A stretch of 12,784 nt of DNA from JBBRXJ01 sp038248505 (GCA_038248505.1 JBBRXJ010000093.1:1-12784); one strand, 5' to 3'; positions 1 to 7,509 are shown, counted from the first letter of the stretch. Numbers and translations are program-made. The notes: generated by a model from the letters alone, not told the origin.

Positions 1-120
1 TTCTTCACTGGATTATCAAATCTTGAAAATTTAACCGTAAGATTTATTGGAAATGACTTTAATCTCTCATGGGGGAAAGGGGGTGATTTCATTATAAGTC
101 ATTATGAAACTGCGTTTTAA
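1..120 (+). CDS. 3' end of an unidentified protein gene (partial)
   Basis: The first 39 codons of the window read without interruption in frame 1 to a TAA at 118-120; the start lies upstream of the window. The peptide alternates hydrophobic and polar residues (LTVRFIGNDF, GGDFIISHY) and ends in Phe. That would fit a beta-rich exported or outer-membrane protein, but the fragment is too short for a family call. It is followed by about 400 bp without a gene, so it probably closes a transcription unit of its own. The open frame could also be chance. Confidence 0.4.
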   Translation, partial: FFTGLSNLENLTVRFIGNDFNLSWGKGGDFIISHYETAF

Positions 121-201
121 CCAAAATATAGCCAAAAAACGATTTCCGGAATTACAAAAATAATAAAGTTGCTAATCTCGTTTTTATTTGCGATTTTTTG
201 G

Positions 202-230
202 TTATAATTAAGACCAAAGACTAATTATAA
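202..230. repeat. Perfect 9-bp inverted repeat (hairpin)
   Basis: TTATAATTA at 202-210 is exactly complementary to TAATTATAA at 222-230, with an 11-nt loop. The stem has only A-T pairs and no T-run follows, so it is a poor intrinsic terminator. It could be a protein-binding dyad or simply AT-rich chance. Confidence 0.35.
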
Positions 231-243
231 ATTTAGATTAGTA

Positions 244-318
244 AATACCGTTGTTAAATATTTTTAGGGCAATTGAGCGAAACGAAATTTGGCTTATTAC
301 TTATTTGCAAACGGTATT
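244..318. repeat. Imperfect inverted repeat with AATACCGTT / AACGGTATT arms
   Basis: AATACCGTT (244-252) pairs perfectly with AACGGTATT (310-318). After a 3x3 internal loop the stem continues as AAATA (256-260) with TATTT (302-306), leaving a loop of 41 nt. The arms contain CCG/CGG in otherwise very AT-rich DNA, so pairing by chance is less likely than for the neighbouring AT-only repeat. It may be a small dispersed intergenic repeat or a structured leader; the sequence does not decide. Confidence 0.35.
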
Positions 319-433
319 AAATATAACCCTTCTTTGTCTTGCTCATTTGAAGCTGTGCCGACCTTCACATCCTTTGTGGTGAAAAAGTTTTTAAATTAAC
401 TGTGAAAACAATAACAACAATTAAGTATTTCAT

Positions 434-441
434 TACCTTTA
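434..441 (+). promoter_or_regulatory. Candidate Bacteroidota -7 promoter element
   Basis: TACCTTTA matches seven of eight positions of the Bacteroidota -7 consensus TAnnTTTG and lies about 75 bp upstream of the regulator ATG at 518. No convincing TTTG -33 element sits at the usual distance, so this is tentative. Confidence 0.3.
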
Positions 442-517
442 CAGCCATAAACTGAGAAACGGAAGGTCTTTTTCAAGGTAAACAAACAATTAACAATCTG
501 ATCCGGAGGCATCTCTG

Positions 518-769
518 ATGGAAAAGAGAATAGGTACTGTACTAATTTTAATTGAGGATAAAGAATCTGTCAACCTCCTTAATAATATTATTTCCCGACA
601 TGGCGAAATGATTATTGGTCGTTTAGGCGTTCCTCGCAAAGACGAACACTTCAGTATCATCTCACTTCTATTAGAAGGCAACACCGACGAAATTGGATCT
701 CTGACCGGGCAAATTGGCAAGCTAAGTGGTATCAGAGTAAAATCATTAGTGCTGAGTAAGGAAAAATAG
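518..769 (+). CDS. TM1266-type iron-only hydrogenase system regulator (putative)
   Basis: The product is 83 residues, the usual size of the small TM1266-like proteins encoded beside [FeFe]-hydrogenase maturation genes. It starts with an MEKRIGTVLILIED strand and continues with a helix rich in NNIISRHGEMIIGRLGVP and a SIISLLLEG strand, the pattern of a single compact ACT/ferredoxin-like (NikR C-terminal-like) alpha/beta domain. There is no DNA-binding domain, signal peptide or membrane segment, so 'regulator' is a family label and its real role is not established. A strong GGAGG at 505-509 supports the ATG at 518. It ends in TAG 12 nt before hydG, so the two are almost certainly co-transcribed; this neighbour is the main support for the call. 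Confidence 0.8.
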   Translation: MEKRIGTVLILIEDKESVNLLNNIISRHGEMIIGRLGVPRKDEHFSIISLLLEGNTDEIGSLTGQIGKLSGIRVKSLVLSKEK

Positions 770-781
770 AAGGGAGACAAA

Positions 782-2209
782 ATGAAATTCAATCCACAAA
801 ATTATTCCATTCGCGATGAGCGAATGAAACCATTTATTGACCCGCAAGAACTGTGGGATATCATTAATACAACTTTTGCCGATAAAGCACGAGTACGAGA
901 AGTAATTCAAAAATCACTCGATAAAAACCGATTGACACTTGAAGAAACCGCTGTACTTTTGAACGCTACCGATCCTGAATTGGTTGAAGAAATAAAGCAA
1001 GGTGCCAGCGAATTAAAAAAACGCGTATACGGCGATCGCATTGTTCTTTTTGCTCCTTTATATATTGGTAACAAATGTATTAATAACTGCACATATTGTG
1101 GGTTTAGAGTCACCAACAAAGATGCACAACGTTGTACGCTCGATTCAAAACAAATCATTAGCGAAGTAGAAGCGCTTGAAGACAACGGTCAGAAGCGCCT
1201 CATACTTGTTTACGGCGAACATCCTGATTATACGCCGGAATATATTGCTGAATCGGTGCGCTTAGTTTACGGCGTTAAGAAAGGTAATGGAGAAATACGT
1301 CGTGTCAACATCAATGCCGCACCGCTTGAAGTGGAAGGATTCAAAACGGTTAAAGAATCGGGTATTGGAACGTATCAGGTATTTCAAGAGACATATAATC
1401 CAGAAGCATATAGTTGGTATCATTTAGGGGGTAAGAAAAAAGATTTTGAATATCGCCTCACTTCGCTCGACCGAGCTCAGGAGGCTGGTTTAGATGATGT
1501 AGGTATTGGAGCCTTATTCGGATTATACGACTGGCGATATGAAGTACTCGGTTTGGTTAGACATACCAATCATTTGGAAGCATGCTATAATGTTGGGCCT
1601 CATACCATATCATTTCCGCGACTTAAAGATTATAGCAACATGAATTACGATAAACGTTATGCTGTAAGTGATGTAGATTTTGCCAAATTAGTTGCCATAT
1701 TACGATTGGCTGTGCCATATACAGGCATGATTCTTACCGCACGCGAAAACGCTACACTGCGCGCTGAAGTTCTAAAATATGGGGTTTCGCAAATTGATGG
1801 CGGCACAAAAATTGAGATGGGTGCCTACTCTGAATTAGAGAAAGAGCGCCAAGATCTCACTCGCGAGCAATTTATGATAAACGATAATCGCTCACTCAAT
1901 GATGTGGTTGAAGAGCTGGTAAATAACGATTATCTGCCATCATTCTGTACCTCATGCTACCGAGCTGGGCGCACTGGAGAGCATTTTATGGAGTTCTCCG
2001 TACCCGGTTTTATAAAACGATTTTGCACCCCAAATGCCATTCTTACTTTAAGTGAGTATTTAATGGATTATGCAAAACCCGAAACAGCCATTAAAGGCTG
2101 GGATCTTATTGAACGCAAACTCTCTGAAATAAATGAAGAGAAACTAGTAACACAAGTTCGTGATCGTATTGAGAAAATTAAATTAGGACAAAGAGATTTA
2201 TATTTTTAA
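782..2209 (+). CDS. hydG: [FeFe]-hydrogenase H-cluster maturase HydG (radical SAM tyrosine lyase)
   Basis: HydG cleaves tyrosine to p-cresol and dehydroglycine in the cytoplasm and turns the latter into CO and CN-, delivered as an Fe(CO)2(CN) synthon for the hydrogenase H-cluster. The 475-residue length is typical. The radical-SAM cluster motif CX3CX2C is at C99, C103 and C106, in the HydG/ThiH/BioB-type barrel. The diagnostic second cluster of HydG, CX2CX22C, is at C389, C392 and C415 (CTSCYRAGRTGE...FCTPN), which separates it from ThiH. The protein is full length with no damage. GGGAG lies about 6 nt before the ATG. It sits 12 nt after the TM1266-like gene. Neither HydE nor HydF, nor a hydrogenase, is in this window, so they must be elsewhere if the pathway works. 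Confidence 0.96.
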   Translation: MKFNPQNYSIRDERMKPFIDPQELWDIINTTFADKARVREVIQKSLDKNRLTLEETAVLLNATDPELVEEIKQGASELKKRVYGDRIVLFAPLYIGNKCINNCTYCGFRVTNKDAQRCTLDSKQIISEVEALEDNGQKRLILVYGEHPDYTPEYIAESVRLVYGVKKGNGEIRRVNINAAPLEVEGFKTVKESGIGTYQVFQETYNPEAYSWYHLGGKKKDFEYRLTSLDRAQEAGLDDVGIGALFGLYDWRYEVLGLVRHTNHLEACYNVGPHTISFPRLKDYSNMNYDKRYAVSDVDFAKLVAILRLAVPYTGMILTARENATLRAEVLKYGVSQIDGGTKIEMGAYSELEKERQDLTREQFMINDNRSLNDVVEELVNNDYLPSFCTSCYRAGRTGEHFMEFSVPGFIKRFCTPNAILTLSEYLMDYAKPETAIKGWDLIERKLSEINEEKLVTQVRDRIEKIKLGQRDLYF

Positions 2210-2356
2210 ATTAACCTTAAATAATTACATAAAAAAACATCCTGTATATTTTACAATTAACAATCCTGAAAAACCAAGGTGTAAAGAATGTAGTTGCAAT
2301 TATTTAAAAGCATTTTTAAAATTAATTATTCAATAATAAGAGAGATAAAAAACAAG

Positions 2357-4207
2357 ATGTCCATTTCCAAAAATAGTATTGAACTCCTTAGTCCAGCTAA
2401 AAACCTAGAATGTGGAAAGGCAGCAATAAATTGTGGTGCTGATGCATTATATATTGGCGCAAACAATTTTGGAGCACGCCGTGCAGCTGGAAATGAAATG
2501 GAGGATATTGATGCTCTTTGTGAATATGCACATCAGTTCAACGTAAAAGTGTATCTTGCTCTCAACACTATTTTAAATGATACTGAACTCGATGAAGCGA
2601 ATAGCATTGCTTGGGATGCGTATAATGCAGGTGTTGATGCTTTGATAATTCAAGACATGGGATTACTTGAAACCAAACTCCCTCCGCTTCCTCTCATTGC
2701 TAGTACACAAACGAATAATACAGAAGCATCAAAAATCAAATTCTTTGAAGAAACCGGATTTAGCAGAGTTATTCTTGCACGCGAACTAAATCTTGATGAA
2801 ATAAAAAACATCAAAAAAAATAGCTCTATTGAACTAGAAAGCTTTATTCATGGCGCATTATGTGTTTGTTATAGCGGACAATGCTACCTGAGCGAAGCCA
2901 CAAAAGGCCGTAGCGCCAACAGAGGCATCTGTGCTCAATCATGTCGCCTGCCATACGATTTAAGCGATGCAAACGGAACAATTATTGAGCGATCAAAACA
3001 TTTTCTTTCCATTAACGATCTGAATCTTACTGCTAATTTAGAAGATTTATTAGATGCAGGAATAACATCATTTAAAATTGAGGGCCGTCTTAAAGATATT
3101 GATTATGTAAAAAACATAACCGCATGGTATCGCTTACAACTCGATAAAATCATTGAAAAAAGGGAAAATATCAAACGTGCCTCATCAGGTAAAAGTATTC
3201 TTAATTTTACTCCCGATCCTGCTCGAAGTTTTAACCGCAGATTTACCGATTATTTTGTCACTGGTGAGCGAAAATCAATGGCAACACTGCTAAGCCCTAA
3301 AGCTACCGGGCAATACATTGGCACGGTAAAGCAAGTATCGCACGATTTTTTCACCATTGATAGCAAAGAAATAATGGCAAACGGCGATGGCCTTTGCTTC
3401 TTTGATACCATGAATGAATTGCAAGGTTTTAGGGTAAATAAAATAGAGGGCGATAAAATCATTCCATTGCGCATGCCCGTTCTGGTGAAAGGTATGAAAC
3501 TATACCGAAATGAAGATCATCAGTTCAGTAAACTATTACAACAAGACGAATGTACACGAAAAATTTATTCTAAATTAAAATTTAGTGATACCATTAGTGG
3601 TTTTAAAATAGAAGCCACCGACGAAGACAGCAATACAATTATATACGAAGAGACCTGTGAAAAACAAGATGCTCGGAATGCCGAACTCGCATCAAAAAAC
3701 ATTAACGAGCAACTAGCCAAAAGCGGCGATAGCATTTTTATAATTGACGCCATTAGTATTAAATGCTCACAAGCATTTTTTATACCTAAAGCTACATTAA
3801 ACAAAATGCGACGCGAGGCACTTCAACTTTTAAAAGAAAAAAGAACAGAAGCATTCAAACGAAAATCAGCTTTACCCATTAATGACGCATCCATTTACCC
3901 TTACAAAGAAATAGATTATAGAGGCAATATTAGCAACAAGAATGCAGAAGCATTTTTCACAAAACATCAATCAATTGTAATTGATAAAGCTCCTGAAATA
4001 ACGAAAGATTTTGAGGGCATTGAATTAATGAAAACCAAATATTGCATTCGTTTTGAAATTGACAAATGTCCCATACACCAAAAGGCATCGGCATCTAAAC
4101 ACCCAAACCCCTGGTACTTAAACGATGGTAAAAATAAATTGCGAATAGAATTTAATTGCAAAGAATGTGTTATGGTGGTGAAAAGTGAAATAGGGCCTAG
4201 TGATTAA
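2357..4207 (+). CDS. Peptidase U32 family protein (RlhA/TrhP-like)
   Basis: The U32 signature is complete at about residues 161-179 (ESFIHGALCVCYSGQCYLS, with its conserved E, G, C, G, C and S), followed by further cysteines (ICAQSC, 191-196) typical of the Fe-S-binding members. The N-terminal part (ELLSPAKN, GADALYIGANNFGARR) is the usual TIM-barrel-like start. Members once called collagenases are in E. coli hydroxylation factors for 23S rRNA C2501 (RlhA) or tRNA uridine-34 (TrhP); at 616 residues with an extended C-terminal half this resembles RlhA more, but substrate cannot be assigned. The C-terminus carries a cysteine-rich region (C-x7-C, then C-x2-C) common in Bacteroidota homologues. 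An in-frame TTG at 2294 would add 21 residues, but the ATG at 2357 matches the conserved N-terminus better. The 147-bp gap after hydG holds a possible TATATTTT -7 box (2245-2252), so it may be transcribed separately. Confidence 0.88.
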   Translation: MSISKNSIELLSPAKNLECGKAAINCGADALYIGANNFGARRAAGNEMEDIDALCEYAHQFNVKVYLALNTILNDTELDEANSIAWDAYNAGVDALIIQDMGLLETKLPPLPLIASTQTNNTEASKIKFFEETGFSRVILARELNLDEIKNIKKNSSIELESFIHGALCVCYSGQCYLSEATKGRSANRGICAQSCRLPYDLSDANGTIIERSKHFLSINDLNLTANLEDLLDAGITSFKIEGRLKDIDYVKNITAWYRLQLDKIIEKRENIKRASSGKSILNFTPDPARSFNRRFTDYFVTGERKSMATLLSPKATGQYIGTVKQVSHDFFTIDSKEIMANGDGLCFFDTMNELQGFRVNKIEGDKIIPLRMPVLVKGMKLYRNEDHQFSKLLQQDECTRKIYSKLKFSDTISGFKIEATDEDSNTIIYEETCEKQDARNAELASKNINEQLAKSGDSIFIIDAISIKCSQAFFIPKATLNKMRREALQLLKEKRTEAFKRKSALPINDASIYPYKEIDYRGNISNKNAEAFFTKHQSIVIDKAPEITKDFEGIELMKTKYCIRFEIDKCPIHQKASASKHPNPWYLNDGKNKLRIEFNCKECVMVVKSEIGPSD

Positions 4208-4236
4208 TGACCAGTGAAATTGACTTTCTATTTGTT

Positions 4237-4449
4237 TTAATAGGTGTAGTCGCCATTCTCAGCCACTTTTATGTTTAATTCTTTTAAAACCTTAATGAAT
4301 TTATCATGTCCTGTTTTTAATTTCTCCCAAAACAAAATTAGTCCTTTATTGTTTTTATACTTATTCTTATATGTCGAGAAATTTTGGTCTGTCATTTTGA
4401 ATGGAAAAACATAAACGGGTATTTTGCTTTGTCCATTATTTTTTTGCAT
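4237..4449 (-). pseudogene. C-terminal remainder of the frameshifted YafK/DpaA-like gene
   Basis: These 70 codons (MQKNNGQSKIPVYVFPFKM...) overlap the end of the upstream frame by 14 nt and share its A7 tract. The segment has no signal peptide or start context of its own, and VYVFPF(K/R)M followed by a helical tail is what YafK-like proteins carry after the catalytic motif. I read it as the same gene in the shifted frame. It ends 30 bp from the convergent U32 gene. Independent translation from the ATG inside the A-tract is possible but unlikely to give a functional protein. Confidence 0.75.
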
Positions 4450-4984
4450 AAACTGCTAATAAGTAAATTTCTTTTATAAAGTTGTCAGTCATTGGTAAAC
4501 AACCAATAGTAACGCATGAACCATGTATAAAAATGTCTCCCCCTAAATTGATTTCATTACTTTTTCTTTTGTCTGATAAGTTAGGATAGTTAAGCCCAAG
4601 CGATAAATAAAAGTTACTTGTTGGGTTAAACCTTTCTATGTGATAAAACCCTTCAGGAACCTGTCCGTCACCTTGTTTTCTTTTTGGACCAAGTTTTCCT
4701 GAACGTGAACAAATTTGATACGAATGGATTTCCTTATACGTTGTTTCTTGCTTCGTCTTAGCGTAAACATCAAGCATATCATTGTCTTTATAGGCTATTA
4801 AAAGCAAATTAAGATTTTCAAGAGAAATTTGATTTTCTTTTAGTTTCTTCTCTACAAAGTCTTGCTTGTCTTTAATGGCTGTCCTAACTCGTTCAAACTT
4901 TTTTTGTTCCGTTAAAAAGTCTGTCTGAATCGTAAATGAAAGTAGAACTATTCCTAAAAATAATATGATTGATGTCTTAGTCAT
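4436..4984 (-). CDS. YafK/DpaA-like L,D-transpeptidase-fold protein, frameshifted after the catalytic motif
   Basis: The YkuD-fold proteins of this group act on peptidoglycan cross-links in the periplasm; E. coli DpaA (YafK) releases Lpp from murein. An N-terminal hydrophobic stretch (SIILFLGIVLLSF, residues 5-17) is a signal peptide or anchor. The catalytic signature HGSCVTIGC lies near residues 154-162; the final Cys of IGC is the expected nucleophile. The frame ends at TAA right after ...VYAKK, at an A7 tract (minus strand; T7 at 4439-4445 on plus). Dropping one A continues the protein as AKNNGQSKIPVYVFPF in the frame at 4449-4237, giving a 248-residue protein. As sequenced, the product keeps the active site but loses about 68 C-terminal residues. 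It lies 32 bp after the dehydrogenase on the same strand, so it may share its transcript. Confidence 0.8.
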   Translation of the reverse strand: MTKTSIILFLGIVLLSFTIQTDFLTEQKKFERVRTAIKDKQDFVEKKLKENQISLENLNLLLIAYKDNDMLDVYAKTKQETTYKEIHSYQICSRSGKLGPKRKQGDGQVPEGFYHIERFNPTSNFYLSLGLNYPNLSDKRKSNEINLGGDIFIHGSCVTIGCLPMTDNFIKEIYLLAVYAKK

Positions 4985-5016
4985 AATCTTGTGTATAACT
5001 TCTAATCACATCCCGT

Positions 5017-6051
5017 TTAAAATCCAATCATAGCCTTCATTACGCCATCCTTATACCCTGCTACTAGCTCAAATGCTTTATTGGTATTCTCAAACTTATA
5101 TCGATGGGTAATCATATCAGAAACATCCACATGTTTTTTATGAATTAACTCAATGGCAGGCTCAACGCAGTCAACTTGGCGACGAACATTTTGCAGCACT
5201 AATTCTTTTCGACGCATTTTATCAATATCAATACAGATGCGTGAAACATCGGGAATACCTGTCAATACGATCTTACCGCCTGGCTTTAAAATTTCAACCG
5301 CTTGATCAATGGCCTCTTGTTGTCCGCAGCATTCAAAAACAATATCGGCTTGCTGAGGTTCGTGCATTAATATTTCATTAACAATATCTTGTGAATTAGG
5401 ATTCCCAGTCCAATCAGCACCCTTTGCTTTTGCAACTTTCAATCTATAATCTAGTTTATCTGTAACATAAATCTTCTCTGCACCTAAAAATCGAGCACAT
5501 ACATAAACGCTATATCCAATAGGTCCAAATCCCATAATTACCACATGTTTACCTTTCAGAACGCCCCCCAATTTTGCAGAATACAGTCCAATAGATAAAG
5601 GTTCTACGAGCGCAGCCTCTTCCATACTCATGGTATCAGGCACTTTATAACAACTTGTTTCGGGCATAACTAAATACTCAGCTAAACAGCCCTCAGCTTG
5701 TCCAGGGCATCCCAAAAACGAAAGATTACGGCAGGTATGATGACGCCCCGCCGAACACTGATCACATTCAAAGCAGGGCATTGCGGGGTCAATAGCAACC
5801 CGATCGCCTATTTTAAGATGCTTTACACCATGCCCAACTTGCTCAATAATACCAGCACATTCATGCCCAAGAGCAAATGGAAACTGTACCACCTGCACCC
5901 CAATTTTACCTTGTGTAAAATAATGAATATCAGAGCCGCACACACCAATAGATTTAATTCGAATTAACACATCGTTATCTTTTTTTAGTGCTGGCACAGC
6001 TGAAAGCGATACACGCATTTCACGAATTCCTGACAAAACCACTCTTTTCAT
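5017..6051 (-). CDS. Zinc-dependent medium-chain dehydrogenase (sorbitol/polyol dehydrogenase-like)
   Basis: MDR-family cytoplasmic NAD(P)-dependent alcohol dehydrogenase of 344 residues, the normal family length. Catalytic zinc ligands: C38 (GVCGSD), H63-E64 (GHE), with E150 (VEPLS) as in sorbitol dehydrogenases. Structural zinc: C93, C96, C99 and C107, all present. The Rossmann loop is GFGPIG at 174-179 and an acidic D198 ends the second strand, which favours NAD+ over NADP+. GVCGSDIHYFTQG is typical of the sorbitol/xylitol/L-iditol dehydrogenase branch, but threonine dehydrogenases look similar, so the substrate is open. Divergent from a sugar-phosphate isomerase-like gene across a 150-bp region with strong inverted repeats, which supports a sugar or polyol role and shared control. 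Confidence 0.88.
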   Translation of the reverse strand: MKRVVLSGIREMRVSLSAVPALKKDNDVLIRIKSIGVCGSDIHYFTQGKIGVQVVQFPFALGHECAGIIEQVGHGVKHLKIGDRVAIDPAMPCFECDQCSAGRHHTCRNLSFLGCPGQAEGCLAEYLVMPETSCYKVPDTMSMEEAALVEPLSIGLYSAKLGGVLKGKHVVIMGFGPIGYSVYVCARFLGAEKIYVTDKLDYRLKVAKAKGADWTGNPNSQDIVNEILMHEPQQADIVFECCGQQEAIDQAVEILKPGGKIVLTGIPDVSRICIDIDKMRRKELVLQNVRRQVDCVEPAIELIHKKHVDVSDMITHRYKFENTNKAFELVAGYKDGVMKAMIGF

Positions 6052-6120
6052 TAGTATCTGATTTTTAATAATTTAAATATCCTCAATACAAATAATTCAT
6101 CTTGCAAAAAAAATATTAAA

Positions 6121-6169
6121 TTTACAAGCCAAATTACTTTTACATTTAGCTTGTAAAAGTAACTTTTTT
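6121..6169. promoter_or_regulatory. Overlapping inverted repeats in divergent control region (operator or attenuator candidate)
   Basis: TTACTTTTACA (6134-6144) is exactly complementary to TGTAAAAGTAA (6152-6162), a perfect 11-bp stem with a 7-nt loop, followed directly by CTTTTTT (6163-6169). A second perfect pair, TTTACAAGC (6121-6129) with GCTTGTAAA (6149-6157), shares the right arm, so both stems cannot form at once. Read toward the isomerase gene (ATG 6202) this is the layout of a weak terminator with a competing stem. As DNA it is a pair of overlapping dyads centred between two divergent genes, equally fitting an operator for a sugar-responsive regulator. No regulator gene is adjacent. 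Confidence 0.55.
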
Positions 6170-6201
6170 AAAGGCAAATCGTCATACCCAAAAGCAATAA
6201 G

Positions 6202-6837
6202 ATGAGCAAGAAAGAGATCACCGATTTACTAGAAGCTGAAGCACAAGCTATTCGCAACATACCCATTAATGATCAATATAACAAAGCGATAAAGCTGATC
6301 TATGATAATGTTCACAAGAAAAAATCAAAACTTATTGTAAGTGGTATGGGCAAAGCAGGGCAGATTGCTTTAAATATTGCCACTACCTTTTCATCAAGTG
6401 GCACACCAGCCGTTTTCTTACACCCAAGTGATGCGCAACATGGTGATATGGGAATTATTGGAAAAGACGATGTATTAATTTTAATTTCAAACTCAGGCAA
6501 AACACGCGAAATACTTGAACTAATTGAACTAACTCGCCGCATGCACAATAAACTATTACCCTTGATTGTTATTACAGGTAATGATAAAAGTGAATTAGCT
6601 CAAGAAGCCGATGTATGTTTAAACACAGGGCAACCAAAAGAGATTTGTCCGCTTGGCCTAACACCAACAACATCAACAACAACCATGACCGTAATTGGCG
6701 ATATATTAGTAGTTCTTTTGATGAAAAAAATTGGTTTCTCAGCAAAGGATTATGCCAAAAGGCATCATGGTGGTTATTTGGGTGAACTAAGCCGCAAAAA
6801 GGCTCTGAAAGATAAAACAAAAAAGAATTTAAAATAA
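6202..6837 (+). CDS. Single-domain SIS sugar-phosphate isomerase, KdsD/GutQ/KpsF-like
   Basis: The 211-residue protein is one SIS domain and lacks the C-terminal CBS pair of full-length KdsD/GutQ (about 325 residues). Conserved arabinose-5-phosphate isomerase features are visible: SGMGKAG with K51, HPSDAQHGDMG (74-84), SNSGKT (96-101), KEICPLGLTPTTSTT (146-160, with the family glutamate at E147) and HHGGYLG (188-194) in place of HPGG.LG. The expected reaction is ribulose-5-P to arabinose-5-P, feeding Kdo of LPS; single-domain isomerases of this kind are known from Bacteroides. Given the polyol dehydrogenase next door, a catabolic sugar-phosphate role is an alternative. Its TAA overlaps the next ATG by one base (TAATG), so the two genes are translationally coupled. 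Confidence 0.85.
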   Translation: MSKKEITDLLEAEAQAIRNIPINDQYNKAIKLIYDNVHKKKSKLIVSGMGKAGQIALNIATTFSSSGTPAVFLHPSDAQHGDMGIIGKDDVLILISNSGKTREILELIELTRRMHNKLLPLIVITGNDKSELAQEADVCLNTGQPKEICPLGLTPTTSTTTMTVIGDILVVLLMKKIGFSAKDYAKRHHGGYLGELSRKKALKDKTKKNLK

Positions 6838-7376
6838 TGAGAATCTTAGCTGAAAATACAAGCGCTGTGCTTATTGATATTCAGGAAAAATTACTTCCTG
6901 TTATGCATGAAAAAGAAATGCTTGAGAAAAATTGTGCTATTCTTATTCAAGGTTTAAAAGCACTCAGCATTCCATTAATTATAACACAGCAATATACCAA
7001 ACGCTTGGGCGATACTATTGCTAGTTTGAAAGCACTCACCAATGAAAGTGCTATTGATAAGATGGCTTTTAGCTGCTGCGATGAGCCAAAATTTCTTGAG
7101 GAATTAGAAAAATACGATAGAGAAAATGTTCTTGTTTTTGGGATTGAATCTCATGTTTGTGTATTGCAAACTGCAATGGATTTAACAGAAGCCGGCTATC
7201 AAGTTATAGTAGTAACTGACTGTATTACTAGCAGAAAAGAATGTGATAAAGAAATAGCATTAACACGATTACAATACGAAGGAGCCATACTCACAACCTA
7301 CGAATCCATATTATTAGAACTATGTAGGGTTTCTGGAACCGAACAATTTAAAGTCATATCAGGATTAATAAAATAA
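6837..7376 (+). CDS. Isochorismatase-family cysteine hydrolase
   Basis: The 179-residue protein has the alpha/beta isochorismatase fold with the expected catalytic triad: D14 (VLIDIQEKL), K75 (AIDKMAF) and nucleophile C108 in GIESHVCVLQTA. It resembles the short ISOC2/YcaC-like branch. Substrates in this family range from isochorismate and nicotinamide to unknown amides, and none is indicated here by an enterobactin or NAD pathway neighbour. The start codon overlaps the stop of the isomerase gene, so the two are made together, suggesting a linked step or repair of a side product of sugar metabolism; that is inference. No obvious terminator follows. Confidence 0.85.
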   Translation: MRILAENTSAVLIDIQEKLLPVMHEKEMLEKNCAILIQGLKALSIPLIITQQYTKRLGDTIASLKALTNESAIDKMAFSCCDEPKFLEELEKYDRENVLVFGIESHVCVLQTAMDLTEAGYQVIVVTDCITSRKECDKEIALTRLQYEGAILTTYESILLELCRVSGTEQFKVISGLIK

Positions 7377-7509
7377 AAAAACATACTAAATAAAAAACAA
7401 AATCATAAAACGAGCATATTCGTTAAACACAAACAAGGATAAAAATTCACATGCGAACCCCTTCGAATAGAGCGAATGACCATTATTAATTAATTAAATT
7501 AGTTACATC

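Larger units (their letters stand above)
121..517. other. AT-rich intergenic region upstream of the hydrogenase-maturation genes
   Basis: No coding frame, tRNA or known RNA family is recognisable here. The region holds two inverted repeats (202-230 and 244-318, listed separately), a possible -7 promoter element at 434-441, and a clear Shine-Dalgarno sequence (GGAGG, 505-509) eight bases before the ATG at 518. Confidence 0.6.

Noticed and set aside
767..782. TAG of the TM1266-like gene is in frame with hydG, suggesting a readthrough fusion
   Set aside because: Both proteins have normal family length, each has its own Shine-Dalgarno-like sequence and ATG, and a shared frame occurs by chance one time in three.
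2294..2356. Longer U32 protein starting at TTG 2294
   Set aside because: The 21 extra residues are low-complexity Lys/Ile-rich and precede the conserved ELLSPAKN start; ATG 2357 is better.
4237..4449. Independent 70-residue protein on the minus strand
   Set aside because: Its start lies in the A7 tract of the upstream gene and its sequence continues the YafK-like C-terminus after a one-base shift; treated as part of the broken gene.
5698..5967. Plus-strand open frame inside the dehydrogenase gene, and similar antisense frames within other genes
   Set aside because: They lie wholly within strongly supported genes on the other strand and show no family features or start context.
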